DNA of 64,000 nucleotides from Aminipila sp032051575 (GTDB lineage: Bacteria; Bacillota; Clostridia; Peptostreptococcales; Anaerovoracaceae), in assembly GCF_032051575.1 (NCBI RefSeq), contig NZ_DAMBYD010000016.1, positions 10,457 through 74,456 on the forward strand, given 5' to 3'. A program made the translations under genes and the position numbers. Positions 8,889 through 17,579 of the stretch are shown in pieces (positions within the stretch are counted from its first letter, which is position 1; the number at the start of each line of letters is the position of its first letter). The notes under the pieces are model-generated. The model searched no databases. It was given only the letters and a program-made list of their open reading frames with translations, and was not told the origin of the DNA.

Positions 8889-8939
8889 TTGCTATTTTTC
8901 TTCAAATATATTATACTCCTGTTAGAACATTTGTTCTAA
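8889..8939 (+). promoter_or_regulatory. SigA promoter overlapped by a LexA (SOS) box
   Basis: TTGCTA (8889-8894), 17 bases, TATACT (8912-8917) is a good sigma-A promoter for the ATPase gene. The predicted start near 8924 falls inside the near-perfect palindrome 8922-8939. Its core GAACATTTGTTC (8925-8936) matches the Firmicute LexA operator GAAC-N4-GTTC. LexA bound here should block initiation until DNA damage. The recQ promoter lies about 80 bp away on the other strand, so any effect on recQ is less certain. Confidence 0.8.
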
Positions 8940-8968
8940 ATGTAAATTTACGATGAATAGGTGGCAAA

Positions 8969-9775
8969 ATGATTTATATAAACGGATTTAATATTTCTAA
9001 CCATAAAATACCCAACACCAATGCTTATCCCTACAATGTATTCGAACATAAAGACTGCGGATACCTTAATTTTGATTCTATCACCATTTTATACGGGAAC
9101 AATGCATCAGGTAAATCTACCCTTTTAAATGTTATGGCTAACAAATTACAAATGAAAGGTGCTGAAATTATAAGAGGCAAATTAATTTATTTTAACCGAT
9201 TTATAAATGAGTGTGATTTTACGTATGCAGACAATGAATTTGGTAGAAGTATTAAAATGCTTTCCCCTCAGAGTAGATATATAAAAAGTGAAGATATCAT
9301 GTATGAAGTAAAAAAAATACAACAGGATGCAGTTTTGAAGCAAGGTCATCTGTATCAAAAAACTTTAGAAGGTATGTCTGAAGAGAAACGAGAACAATAC
9401 GAGAATTCTTGGGAATGCGAAAAGCGCCTTGATGAGATTCGTTTTTCTCTTGAAAAGTACTCAAATGGAGAGGCAACGCTACAGGTCTTAGAAGATAGTA
9501 TCTATTCCGATTCCCTATATTTATTAGATGAACCAGAAATGTCTCTTTCTCCTCAAAACCAGGTACTTTTAGCAGAAAAAATAAATGAGTGGTCAAAATA
9601 TCTCTCTTGTCAGTTTATTATTGCCACCCATTCACCATTTCTTCTTGGTACTTTAAATGCCAAGATTTACAATTTAGATACAAAAGATTTCAAAGTCTGC
9701 CATTGGAGTGAACTTGAAAATGTAAGGTTTTATTATGATTTCTTTCAAAAGAATACATCTCAATTTATTAAATAA
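8969..9775 (+). CDS. Stand-alone AAA/ABC-type ATPase (COG3910-like), SOS-controlled
   Basis: 268 aa. Walker A GNNASGKST at 43-51, a signature-like segment YSNGEATLQVL, Walker B LYLLDEPEMSLSPQ and the switch histidine in FIIATHSPFLL. The LLDEPE-x2-LSPQ block and ATHSP are typical of the predicted ATPases in COG3910, soluble RecF/ABC-like proteins of unknown role. There is no membrane segment and no coiled-coil arm long enough for an SMC protein. The start is preceded by GGTGG. The LexA box at its promoter ties it to DNA-damage responses and the neighbouring recQ and OLD genes fit that theme. It may act alone as a damage-induced ATPase; substrate unknown. Confidence 0.8.
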   Translation: MIYINGFNISNHKIPNTNAYPYNVFEHKDCGYLNFDSITILYGNNASGKSTLLNVMANKLQMKGAEIIRGKLIYFNRFINECDFTYADNEFGRSIKMLSPQSRYIKSEDIMYEVKKIQQDAVLKQGHLYQKTLEGMSEEKREQYENSWECEKRLDEIRFSLEKYSNGEATLQVLEDSIYSDSLYLLDEPEMSLSPQNQVLLAEKINEWSKYLSCQFIIATHSPFLLGTLNAKIYNLDTKDFKVCHWSELENVRFYYDFFQKNTSQFIK

Positions 9776-9794
9776 GATCTTTAAAATCGTATTT

Positions 9795-10541
9795 CTATTT
9801 TTCAGTATAGGTCAAGCTCTGAATACTATATCCATATATGGAATCTGGATTCTTTACGACTTCAACTTCTGCTGTTCCATAAACAGGATTTCCTTCTGTA
9901 GCTGGATCACTTAATTCTACAGCTATGGTCGCCGACATGGTAGGATCAGTCGAACTGTTTGCCTTGCTTAAAGTAATGCCCTTCACTGTAAAATAAGTTT
10001 CAGGTACATCTAAACATGGAACTTTATAGTCACTTGTTTCACTATCAAAGGTAGTTGAAAAACCTTGCGGCAAATCGGGAACCGGCAGTTTAAAATCTGC
10101 AAAACATGAATTGAAATATTTTGCCACCATATCGAGATTCATGATAACATAATTTTCTGTTGTATTTGTGGCATCGCCCCCATAAGCTGCTATCAAACCC
10201 TGAACTATGTACCACTGAGACTCCACATTATCATTTCCTGATAGAATAACCGTGCCCATATCCTTTCTAGCAGATCTTGCTGCGGACATAAGCATTGGTT
10301 CCATCTTTTTAATTGCTTTTACTGCATCCCCGTCAAAATAATTATTTATACTTTCATCAATCTCTAAATCCTTTGAAATTGCAAGATCATAAACTGACGG
10401 TTCTGCATGGCTATTTACATTTTCTGTCTGTTCTTGTGTTTTTTCAACATTTCCATCAGAATCGCCCCCCTTGTTCCCACATGCAAGCAGGGAACACCCT
10501 AAAACAAATGTTAGTGCAACTATTAAAATCCTTTTCTTCAT
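9795..10541 (-). CDS. Putative lipoprotein of unknown function
   Basis: 248 aa from the ATG at 10541, which has GGGG six bases upstream; the TTG one codon earlier is less likely. Type II signal peptide with lipobox SLLAC (cysteine near residue 21), followed by a low-complexity GNKGGDSDG linker. The remainder is acidic and beta-rich with no motif I recognise. It should be tethered to the outer face of the membrane. It converges with the ATPase gene upstream and lies 20 bases after the GH18 gene on the same strand, so it may be co-transcribed with it. Confidence 0.7.
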   Translation of the reverse strand: MKKRILIVALTFVLGCSLLACGNKGGDSDGNVEKTQEQTENVNSHAEPSVYDLAISKDLEIDESINNYFDGDAVKAIKKMEPMLMSAARSARKDMGTVILSGNDNVESQWYIVQGLIAAYGGDATNTTENYVIMNLDMVAKYFNSCFADFKLPVPDLPQGFSTTFDSETSDYKVPCLDVPETYFTVKGITLSKANSSTDPTMSATIAVELSDPATEGNPVYGTAEVEVVKNPDSIYGYSIQSLTYTEK

Positions 10542-10563
10542 CAATTACCCCTTCTTTCTTTTT

Positions 10564-12003
10564 TTACTTAGATTTTATATAAACAGTACTGCTGGCATCA
10601 CTCCATGATAACCCATAATCAAATGCTTCAAGTACTGCCCTTGCCGGCAAATAAGTTCTTCCTTCCTTCATAACAGCCTCAGTATCCATGTCTACACGTT
10701 TTCCGTTGACTGTTATAAAACTATCCCCTATAGCTACTTTAACTGTAACGTTTTTTCCTGCTGGATATTCATTTGTAGCAGGATAATTTTTAACAGCAGT
10801 AACCGTTTTAGAAGCATTATCCCATGTAATCTCTGCTCCAATAGCTTCAAGTAACTTTCTCATGGGCACCATGCTTCTATGGTTTTTATCTAAAAAAGGT
10901 ACCCCTAGTCCAAGCTTTTTACTAAACTGAAAGCTCTGATTGTTTAGAACCACCGTAACATAATTCTGCAGTTCTACTCGAGTTAAGTCTTGTGCATTTT
11001 CCACAGTTTTATAAACCTCTGAAACTGCACTGTATTTTCCCAGCTCAGCATCACGCCAATCTACATCTTCGTTAACATCAAAAAACATAACACCACCAGC
11101 CTTCTTAAGAGCTATAGATGTTTTTTCTCTCAGTGTATTTAGTCCGTTGTAATAAGAGGCGTTAGGACTTGTGGCTGCATAATCTACATAAGCATTGTTA
11201 ACATTCTGTTCTACCAAATGCCGGTATTGCAGCCAGCTGGGTCTTGCATAAAGAGGCATTCCCAGTACTATTTTCTCTGGTGCGACACCTCGATTAAGCC
11301 AATAGTTAATTGAAGTTGTTCCGAACCATAAAGGACTGTGCTCAGCATTATTCATGTCATACCCCATCACATTTATGAACTCAAAAGAATTCAGACATTT
11401 GTCTGTCATCAGCATTGAGACCTCAGGTCCTGCTGTAGTGGACCATGCACCATTAACTGCAGCCGTCAATTTTTTCTCTTTATTTTGTAATGCTTTAGAT
11501 AATTCCACTACAAATTTTTCATAATTTCCGATTGTGGCAGCATTAGGATGCTCCCAATCGATTTCAACACCATCTAAGCTGTTTTGTACTGTGAAATTTA
11601 CCACACTTTCAATAAGCTTTGCCCTTAGGCTGCTATCAGCGGCTACTTTTTCAAAAGTCCCTACAAGCGGTTTTCCCTCATAAGACCATCCGCCTAGTGC
11701 AATATACACCTTACATCCATCTGTATGTGCTTTTGAAACTACTGCTGCAAGCTGTTCTGGCTTATTAAGCGGCTTAACCGTTCCGTCCTCGTTAGGTATA
11801 AGGAATGCATACATAATATGAGTCATCTTGTTCGTCTGCAATTTTTCTACAGGTTCATTAAACAAGTCTCCTGAATAATAACCAACAATTTTAAAATCAT
11901 CCGCTACATTTTTTTCTTCTGCAAAGCCTAAAACCGGTACCCCCATTACCATCATCATTACTAAAATTAGAGCGATTACTTTAGTTTTCATTAATCTGAC
12001 CAT
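10564..12003 (-). CDS. Secreted glycoside hydrolase family 18 with stalk domain
   Basis: 479 aa with a signal peptide (residues 5-28). The GH18 barrel fills residues 38-330: IALGGWSYEG (substrate-binding strand) and the catalytic motif DGVEIDWE with acid E151, then MGYDMNN. GH18 enzymes cleave beta-1,4 GlcNAc links in chitin or peptidoglycan; clostridial and bacillary relatives such as YaaH/YdhD-type proteins act on spore or wall glycans. Residues 350-479 are a copper-amine-oxidase N-terminal (stalk) domain with VPMRKLLEAIGAEITWD and LPARAVLEAFDYGLSW. A GGGGA site precedes the ATG at 12003; the inner ATG lacks one. Probably a wall-active enzyme; exact substrate not shown. Confidence 0.88.
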   Translation of the reverse strand: MVRLMKTKVIALILVMMMVMGVPVLGFAEEKNVADDFKIVGYYSGDLFNEPVEKLQTNKMTHIMYAFLIPNEDGTVKPLNKPEQLAAVVSKAHTDGCKVYIALGGWSYEGKPLVGTFEKVAADSSLRAKLIESVVNFTVQNSLDGVEIDWEHPNAATIGNYEKFVVELSKALQNKEKKLTAAVNGAWSTTAGPEVSMLMTDKCLNSFEFINVMGYDMNNAEHSPLWFGTTSINYWLNRGVAPEKIVLGMPLYARPSWLQYRHLVEQNVNNAYVDYAATSPNASYYNGLNTLREKTSIALKKAGGVMFFDVNEDVDWRDAELGKYSAVSEVYKTVENAQDLTRVELQNYVTVVLNNQSFQFSKKLGLGVPFLDKNHRSMVPMRKLLEAIGAEITWDNASKTVTAVKNYPATNEYPAGKNVTVKVAIGDSFITVNGKRVDMDTEAVMKEGRTYLPARAVLEAFDYGLSWSDASSTVYIKSK

Positions 12004-12019
12004 TTTTTCTTTTCCCCTT

Positions 12020-13594
12020 TCAAGCGTACCCGTTTATAATAAATCTTGGCTCACCAGTCTCATGAAAATAAAAGACTATACTATTAGCTAAATCTTCTTG
12101 ATTTATAAAATCCTTCACAATATCTGGATATTTTGATTTAAAATATTCTACTATACTTTCTCTTGAGCAACCTAGCCTATATAGTGCTGCCTCCTCCGAC
12201 AGCCTTGCTCCACAAGTAGTATCATAGTAGTAAGAATTAACATAACTTTCACTTCCAGAACCTAAAGCAGAAGAATAAGTCGTAAAAACATTCAATACGG
12301 CCACTTTTCCTAAATTACTTACACTATAATTGATATTAACCCATGGGTAGGAAAATCCCGCAGTACTTGGCTCATATTTTTTATTCTGTGAATACTCAAT
12401 TATATTTTGGAAATCCAATTGAATAAGCGCATTAAAATTGTCACTACCATTCACTGAAGTTTTAACTTTAGGGATTACCACATCATATTTCATAACATTG
12501 GGTTCATCTATATGATCATTTATAAGAGGCTCTACCTCCAAAGGATATTTAATTTCTTCCTTTACAAAAGGCTTATAATCAAAACCTGTACCCATTTCTA
12601 TGGCTGCTACTTTTCCTTCATCCATGTAAAAGGCTATGTAATTCTGCGTATCATCTTTCCCAGTAAATCCAAAACAAGTCCAATCTTCATTTCCTTTTAA
12701 TACCTTTTGTTCCTCTGCAAAACTGTTAAACCATTCTCCACCAAAAGATTTACTTGAAAAAACCAGATTATCCACACCATAAGCATTAAATAGCTCTTCT
12801 TCTGATTTGCCTACACTTATACCTCTGCTGGTTTCTACCTTGGGATCCACCGTTACCATTCTTAAAACAGGTTCATAATGTTTTTCAAAATAACAATAGG
12901 TCTCTGCGCAGATTTCTTCTGCTTTCCACAACTTCTTGCAACTTGTGAATCCGCTCATAAAATCTCCAGAATCTGCTTTGATTGCTTTAGCCTCACCAAC
13001 TGGAAATTTGCCTTTATCATTTTGACCAATACTGATTTTATTACTATTTAAAGTCAACGTATATTCATCTTCAACTTTCATAGGTTTTATCTGCTCATAA
13101 CGGTATTCAATATATGCATTAAAATCCAATTTTCCCTCTTTCGTTCTTGGGAGTTGTTTTTCTATAAGCCATAGGAATTCATATAACTTTTTTCCATCAT
13201 CGTATGCAGATATATAGATATCACCAATTCCAGGATTTTTTACTATCCACCCCTCTTTATCACGGGTAAATTTTATTTGATCTCTTTTTTCAATTTCATC
13301 TAACTGCTGAGTATTTTTAGGTTTTAACCGAAGGTTAATCTCATAAAAATCAAAGGTGCCACCCTCACTATATGGAACCTGGTTTACAAGCTTAACTTTA
13401 CTAATTTCATACTGTTCTATGTTAATGCCCATTTCTTTATACGTTGATATCAGCTTGTCTTTTACCAGTTTATCTGCTTGAGCAGAAATAATTTTCTCAT
13501 TTGCTGTATTTTCAGTTGCCTTATTATCCCCACAAGCTCCCAAAATAGCGATTACTACAATAAGCAAAAAAAGTCCCAAAACTCTCTTTTTCAT
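12020..13594 (-). CDS. Putative large lipoprotein of unknown function
   Basis: 524 aa. The start at 13594 is chosen because AGGGGG lies six bases upstream and the protein then begins MKKRVLGLFLLIVVIA with lipobox ILGAC; a longer ORF starting 39 bases earlier lacks this logic. Mature domains are not recognised. The middle carries an RGISVGKSEEELFNAYG segment typical of a small repeat in clostridial lipoproteins, and the C-terminal 150 residues (IPKVKTSVNG onwards) resemble a DUF3298-like tail weakly. Located just upstream of the GH18 gene (17-bp gap), so probably in one operon with it. Confidence 0.7.
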   Translation of the reverse strand: MKKRVLGLFLLIVVIAILGACGDNKATENTANEKIISAQADKLVKDKLISTYKEMGINIEQYEISKVKLVNQVPYSEGGTFDFYEINLRLKPKNTQQLDEIEKRDQIKFTRDKEGWIVKNPGIGDIYISAYDDGKKLYEFLWLIEKQLPRTKEGKLDFNAYIEYRYEQIKPMKVEDEYTLTLNSNKISIGQNDKGKFPVGEAKAIKADSGDFMSGFTSCKKLWKAEEICAETYCYFEKHYEPVLRMVTVDPKVETSRGISVGKSEEELFNAYGVDNLVFSSKSFGGEWFNSFAEEQKVLKGNEDWTCFGFTGKDDTQNYIAFYMDEGKVAAIEMGTGFDYKPFVKEEIKYPLEVEPLINDHIDEPNVMKYDVVIPKVKTSVNGSDNFNALIQLDFQNIIEYSQNKKYEPSTAGFSYPWVNINYSVSNLGKVAVLNVFTTYSSALGSGSESYVNSYYYDTTCGARLSEEAALYRLGCSRESIVEYFKSKYPDIVKDFINQEDLANSIVFYFHETGEPRFIINGYA

Positions 13595-13699
13595 TAAATC
13601 CCCCTGTATCTTTTCAAATACACTTTCGTACAATACTTTTATCTATTTTATAATTATAATGTATATTTATCAACCTATTTCCCAAAATGTAACAAAAAC

Positions 13700-13725
13700 G
13701 TAGAAAAGCAGGCCTTCGCCTGCTT
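13700..13725 (-). terminator. Intrinsic terminator of the EamA-LysO operon
   Basis: Eight-bp perfect stem AAGCAGGC / GCCTGCTT (13706-13713 with 13718-13725), four-base loop, followed on the minus strand by a T-rich run. It starts eight bases after the LysO stop codon. Confidence 0.85.
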
Positions 13726-13732
13726 AAATATG

Positions 13733-14698
13733 CTAAATTATACTATTTAATATATTCGATAAAATCGGCAATTCAAAAGGAACAAAGAAAGTCAAGATAA
13801 CACCAGTTATCAATGCTACTAATCCCAATTCTGCTCCTACAAATTTTGTTACCGGTACCAGCATAGTATCCATGTTTCCTGCTGCCCCGCCTGCAATTGG
13901 ACTCCCCTTGCTGATCTTAATTAAAATCGGCAGAAGTATGACTGTGAAAAATTCACGCATTACATTTACCATAAAACCATACGTTCCTACCTCGATTCCA
14001 TAAGTCTGCGTCATGTATGCACCTGTTATACTATAATAGCTCATTCCTCCTGCAGAAAGTATGGATATGTGTAAAGGCAGCCCCAGTATAAGCCCTGCTA
14101 ACGCTCCTCCTATTACGCTTCCTGCAAATATAGCCAATGATATGTACACAACTTTAAATCCAAGAATTTTTATGTATCCAAATACTTTTCTATTGGTTCC
14201 AAGACTAATACCTACACCTGTGTATAAAAGAATCAGCGAACCATATAAGCTATAGTCTAAATAGGTTGAAAAACTCTCTTGTAATAAAAAATATCCAATA
14301 ATGACGCCAGCTATAATGCTGACTGGCATAATCCAAACCAGCGGAGAAGTTTTCTTTTCCTCTTCCTGGCTGATATCCACTTCTTTATTAACGTCTATTT
14401 TTTCAATATAAAGTTTTTCCTGCAATGCTGAAAGTGGCAGCAAGGTTTTTTCTACAAGGACTACAAATATAATACTAAATAGAATAGCACTTAACGATAT
14501 CACTACACAATTTAGTCCAATCACTGGTAAATTCAGCATAACCGAATCATTAATCCCTATGTTCATGCCAATGGTAAGCATTAACACAATTAATGCAATA
14601 TTAATAATCCAGTCTACAGCTTGTAAAACCCTTCCCGGCAGCTGTTTTATACTAACCAGCAATCCCGCTCCTAAACAAATAAATGGCATTAAAGTCAT
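13733..14698 (-). CDS. lysO: LysO-family (DUF340) amino-acid exporter
   Basis: 321 aa with about eight to ten membrane segments. It matches the LysO/YbjE family (DUF340), exporters of lysine and its analogues in Escherichia coli. Supporting features are the GMNIGIND segment after the second helix, the GAGISLG-like GVGISLGTNR loop, and the late conserved AGGMSYYSITG and REF motifs. AAGGAGAG lies seven bases before the ATG. It ends a three-gene unit with an 82-aa protein and an EamA exporter, divergent from a LysR gene. That layout suggests regulated amino-acid or metabolite efflux. The substrate here is inferred from the family. Confidence 0.85.
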   Translation of the reverse strand: MTLMPFICLGAGLLVSIKQLPGRVLQAVDWIINIALIVLMLTIGMNIGINDSVMLNLPVIGLNCVVISLSAILFSIIFVVLVEKTLLPLSALQEKLYIEKIDVNKEVDISQEEEKKTSPLVWIMPVSIIAGVIIGYFLLQESFSTYLDYSLYGSLILLYTGVGISLGTNRKVFGYIKILGFKVVYISLAIFAGSVIGGALAGLILGLPLHISILSAGGMSYYSITGAYMTQTYGIEVGTYGFMVNVMREFFTVILLPILIKISKGSPIAGGAAGNMDTMLVPVTKFVGAELGLVALITGVILTFFVPFELPILSNILNSII

Positions 14699-14739
14699 AA
14701 AAACACTCTCCTTAAAATTTTTTTGTTTCCGTTCATTCT

Positions 14740-14988
14740 TTATATATAACGTTCAATTTCTTTAATCAGACTTTTCATGGATTGAATTCTTATCCCCTGA
14801 CCGCAACCACAAACATCCGACTGAAAATCATCAATCGCTTTATTCAGAAGAATCAGCTTGTTTTTTAATATAATTTCATCTTCATCCCCTTCAATGTCTC
14901 CGTAGAAAACCTGCATAAATGATTGATTATCCATTGCCTTCTGTAAAAGTTCATTTCTCTTGCACTTTACATCCATAATGTCATCCAT
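14740..14988 (-). CDS. Small protein with CxC motif, unknown function
   Basis: 82 aa, charged and helical, with VCGCGQG near residue 60 and one more cysteine near the N-terminus. It overlaps the end of the EamA gene by 8 bases and has AGGAGG ten bases before the ATG, so translation is probably coupled. No family recognised. The CxC pair could bind metal. Its place between two exporters suggests an accessory or sensing role, which is inference. Confidence 0.65.
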   Translation of the reverse strand: MDDIMDVKCKRNELLQKAMDNQSFMQVFYGDIEGDEDEIILKNKLILLNKAIDDFQSDVCGCGQGIRIQSMKSLIKEIERYI

Positions 14989-15877
14989 TACTTATTTTCC
15001 TCCTTAAAAAACTAAAGTCTATTTCCATAATAAATATACTAAGGGCCATCAGGAAAGCTCCAAAATATGCTCTTACCGTCAGTATGTCGCCAGCAAAATA
15101 ATATGCAACAAAACCAGCTATAACAGGCTCTAGTGAAAATATTACACCTACATGTGATGCGCTGGTGTATTGCTGTGCCAAAGTTTGAATAAGAAAGGCC
15201 AGCCCTGTACAGAAGATTGCTAGGAATAGAGTTGAAATCCATACTTTTGGAGTATAAGGCAAATGTGGATTCTCTGTAATAAGAGAAAAAAACAAACTAA
15301 TGACACCTGTAGTGCCTAACTGTAACACACCAATTTGGAATGCATTAGTATTCTCATGGGATAAGGCTTTCTCGGTTGTTACTAGATGAACCGCATAAAC
15401 AATACCACAAATCAAACAAAAGATATCTCCTTTGAGATTTTCACGATTTAGTGTAAAACCATCATTAAGAGTAAGCAATGCTATTCCTATCAAACTCATA
15501 ATTGCAACAAAGAAAACCTTTTTGTCTGGTGATTTTTTGTTTACAATGCCTGATAATATTGGCGTTACAATTACTGTCAGCTGACAAAGAAAACCGCTAT
15601 TTGATAAAGTAGTATTTTTTACCCCTATATTCATGCATGCATACATAACCGCAAGAATACATCCCAGCAATACACTCCATTTTAGCGTTTCCTTAGAAAT
15701 ATTTCTAAGCTTAGGAAAAGTAAATATTATCGCAACAAAAAAAGCAACTAGGAACCGAACAGCATTCAAATTGAATGGAGCCAGAGATTGTGTACTGATA
15801 TCTGTCAGTAGAAATGAAAACCCCCATGATAAAACTACAATCGACAGCATAAAATCTGCTTTCAGTTGCTTACTCAT
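14981..15877 (-). CDS. EamA (DMT) family transporter
   Basis: 298 aa with ten predicted membrane segments in two EamA repeats. N-terminal LSWGFSFLLTD and FNLNAVRFLVAF, then the second repeat IFCLICGIVYAVHLV, ending VIFSLEPVIAGFVAYYFAGD, are classic drug/metabolite transporter motifs. Such proteins export amino acids or metabolites. AGGAAGGGG precedes the ATG. First gene of the EamA-82aa-LysO unit, divergent from the LysR gene 121 bases away. Confidence 0.88.
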   Translation of the reverse strand: MSKQLKADFMLSIVVLSWGFSFLLTDISTQSLAPFNLNAVRFLVAFFVAIIFTFPKLRNISKETLKWSVLLGCILAVMYACMNIGVKNTTLSNSGFLCQLTVIVTPILSGIVNKKSPDKKVFFVAIMSLIGIALLTLNDGFTLNRENLKGDIFCLICGIVYAVHLVTTEKALSHENTNAFQIGVLQLGTTGVISLFFSLITENPHLPYTPKVWISTLFLAIFCTGLAFLIQTLAQQYTSASHVGVIFSLEPVIAGFVAYYFAGDILTVRAYFGAFLMALSIFIMEIDFSFLRRKISNG

Positions 15878-15998
15878 TATATCCCCTTCCTAAATGATGT
15901 TGCATTATATTTACTATTAGTATATTATCAAGATATAAATAAGTAAAACGAATCTTTTTAATGTATGTCATAAGAATTCCTAATGTGAGGTAAATAAA

Positions 15999-16865
15999 AT
16001 GGGTTATACAAAATATAAGGCTTTTCTTAAGGTGGTTGAATTAAACAGTTTTACAAAGGCTGGCAAATGCCTGGGATATACTCAGTCTGCCATAAGCCAG
16101 ATGTTAAATAGTTTGGAAGAAGAACTTAACACCACTCTTTTATTTAGAAATAAATCAGGGATTAAAATAACAAATGAAGGCATTGAATTATTACCTTTTA
16201 TTAAGGAGGTATGTGATAGCTATGACATTTTAAATGAAAGGGCGGTCTCTATTAATAGTATTGATCGAGGTATCATAAAAATTGGACTAATTAATTCCGT
16301 TGCATATACATGGATTTCTGATATCATGTCAGAGTTTAGGGAGAAATACCCCAATGTAAAATATGAATTAACTACTGGAAATAGCAAAGAAATTCAAAAT
16401 ATGGTAAAAAGCCAAGATATAGATTTTGGCATTGCTTACTCTCCTGTTATTTCAGAATTAATGGGTGTCAAACTGATGGATGAAGAGCTTTGCTTAATCG
16501 GTGCTAAACGTGATGGGGCAAATCAAAAGTTTACTATTGACCAATTGGCACCATTAAATTTTATCTGGTCAAAAGGAAATGAAGAATTCTGTCTTTTAGA
16601 AGAAATGCTTATAAAAAAGGGACTAAACTTAAAGAAAGTTTTAGAGGCTCCGGATCTTTTGGCTTCTGTCACATTAGCGGAAAAGGATTTAGGCCTAGTA
16701 GTGGTAAATAAAACTTTGGCAGAAAAATTCCAGTATAACATTGATGTTATTGAACTGGAATTAGATTCCACTAGAGAAGTTTCCATAATTCTCAATGATT
16801 TAAACCGAATTTCAAGAACAGGTAAATGCTTTCTTGACTTATTAGTAGAGAAGTATTGCGAATAA
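15999..16865 (+). CDS. LysR-family transcriptional regulator
   Basis: 288 aa. N-terminal helix-turn-helix: FLKVVELNSFTKAGKCLGYTQSAISQMLNSLEEELNTTLLFR, the LysR signature, then the two-lobed effector domain (GIIKIGLINSV, DFGIAYSPV). GAGG precedes the ATG. Divergent from the EamA-LysO operon, so that operon is the likely target. A T-N11-A type dyad (T15923 to A15935, core TATC-AA-GATA) lies in the shared intergenic space and is a candidate site, weakly supported. Confidence 0.9.
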   Translation: MGYTKYKAFLKVVELNSFTKAGKCLGYTQSAISQMLNSLEEELNTTLLFRNKSGIKITNEGIELLPFIKEVCDSYDILNERAVSINSIDRGIIKIGLINSVAYTWISDIMSEFREKYPNVKYELTTGNSKEIQNMVKSQDIDFGIAYSPVISELMGVKLMDEELCLIGAKRDGANQKFTIDQLAPLNFIWSKGNEEFCLLEEMLIKKGLNLKKVLEAPDLLASVTLAEKDLGLVVVNKTLAEKFQYNIDVIELELDSTREVSIILNDLNRISRTGKCFLDLLVEKYCE

Positions 16866-16892
16866 GTCAAAAATGAAACGAATACATAGGAG

Positions 16893-17579
16893 GTGGCCGT
16901 TATTAAAAAGATATTGATTATTGAAGATGATATTTCATTAAGCAATGGCATATCGCTTGCACTGAAAGACAGTGAAATTACTTTTGTGCAAGTAAAAAGT
17001 TTATGTTCCGCGAAGCAAAATGTCGAATCTGTCCATTTTGATTTAATTATTCTGGACATCAATCTGCCTGATGGAAACGGGCTAGATTTTCTCAAAGAGC
17101 TTCGAAAATCATCCGCTGTTCCGGTTATTATTTTAACTGCCAATGATATGGAAACAGACGTGGTTACAGGTTTGGAATTTGGAGCTGATGATTATATTAC
17201 AAAGCCATTCAGCTTAATGATTCTACGGGCAAGAGTAAACGCCCGTTTAAGGAACGTCCATTCCACCGCTTCAGATATGATAAAATTTGACGGTTTTTTG
17301 TTCTCTTTTAACAAAATGGAGTTTCTTAAATACGACATTCCTATAGAGCTCAGTAAAACAGAACAAAAGCTGCTTCGTATTTTAATTGAGAACCGAGGGA
17401 ATACGGTTACTCGAGCCCAGCTAATTGACTTAATCTGGACTGATGGTGCTGAGTATGTGGATGAAAATGCACTTTCGGTTACCATCAAGCGATTACGTGA
17501 CAAACTGGAGGACACTCCATCCTCTCCCCAATATATCAAAACCGTATACGGTATTGGCTACACATGGGTGGTAAAATGA
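16893..17579 (+). CDS. OmpR-family response regulator
   Basis: 228 aa as drawn from GTG. Receiver domain with KKILIIEDD acidic pocket, phosphoacceptor D55 in LIILDINLPDG, conserved LTAND and K-P (ITKPF); C-terminal winged helix (residues 130-228) ending YIKTVYGIGYTWV. The start is odd. AGGAGG occupies 16888-16893 and overlaps the GTG, and a TAG at 16887-16889 blocks any earlier start. The codon eight bases after AGGAGG, where KKILIIEDD would begin, is ATT (16902-16904). Either ATT or GTG is used. Overlaps the histidine kinase by four bases. Confidence 0.92.
   Translation: MAVIKKILIIEDDISLSNGISLALKDSEITFVQVKSLCSAKQNVESVHFDLIILDINLPDGNGLDFLKELRKSSAVPVIILTANDMETDVVTGLEFGADDYITKPFSLMILRARVNARLRNVHSTASDMIKFDGFLFSFNKMEFLKYDIPIELSKTEQKLLRILIENRGNTVTRAQLIDLIWTDGAEYVDENALSVTIKRLRDKLEDTPSSPQYIKTVYGIGYTWVVK

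Noticed and set aside
15039..15242. Minus-strand ORF inside the EamA gene in another frame
   Set aside because: Fully inside a clear membrane-transporter gene; no ribosome site.
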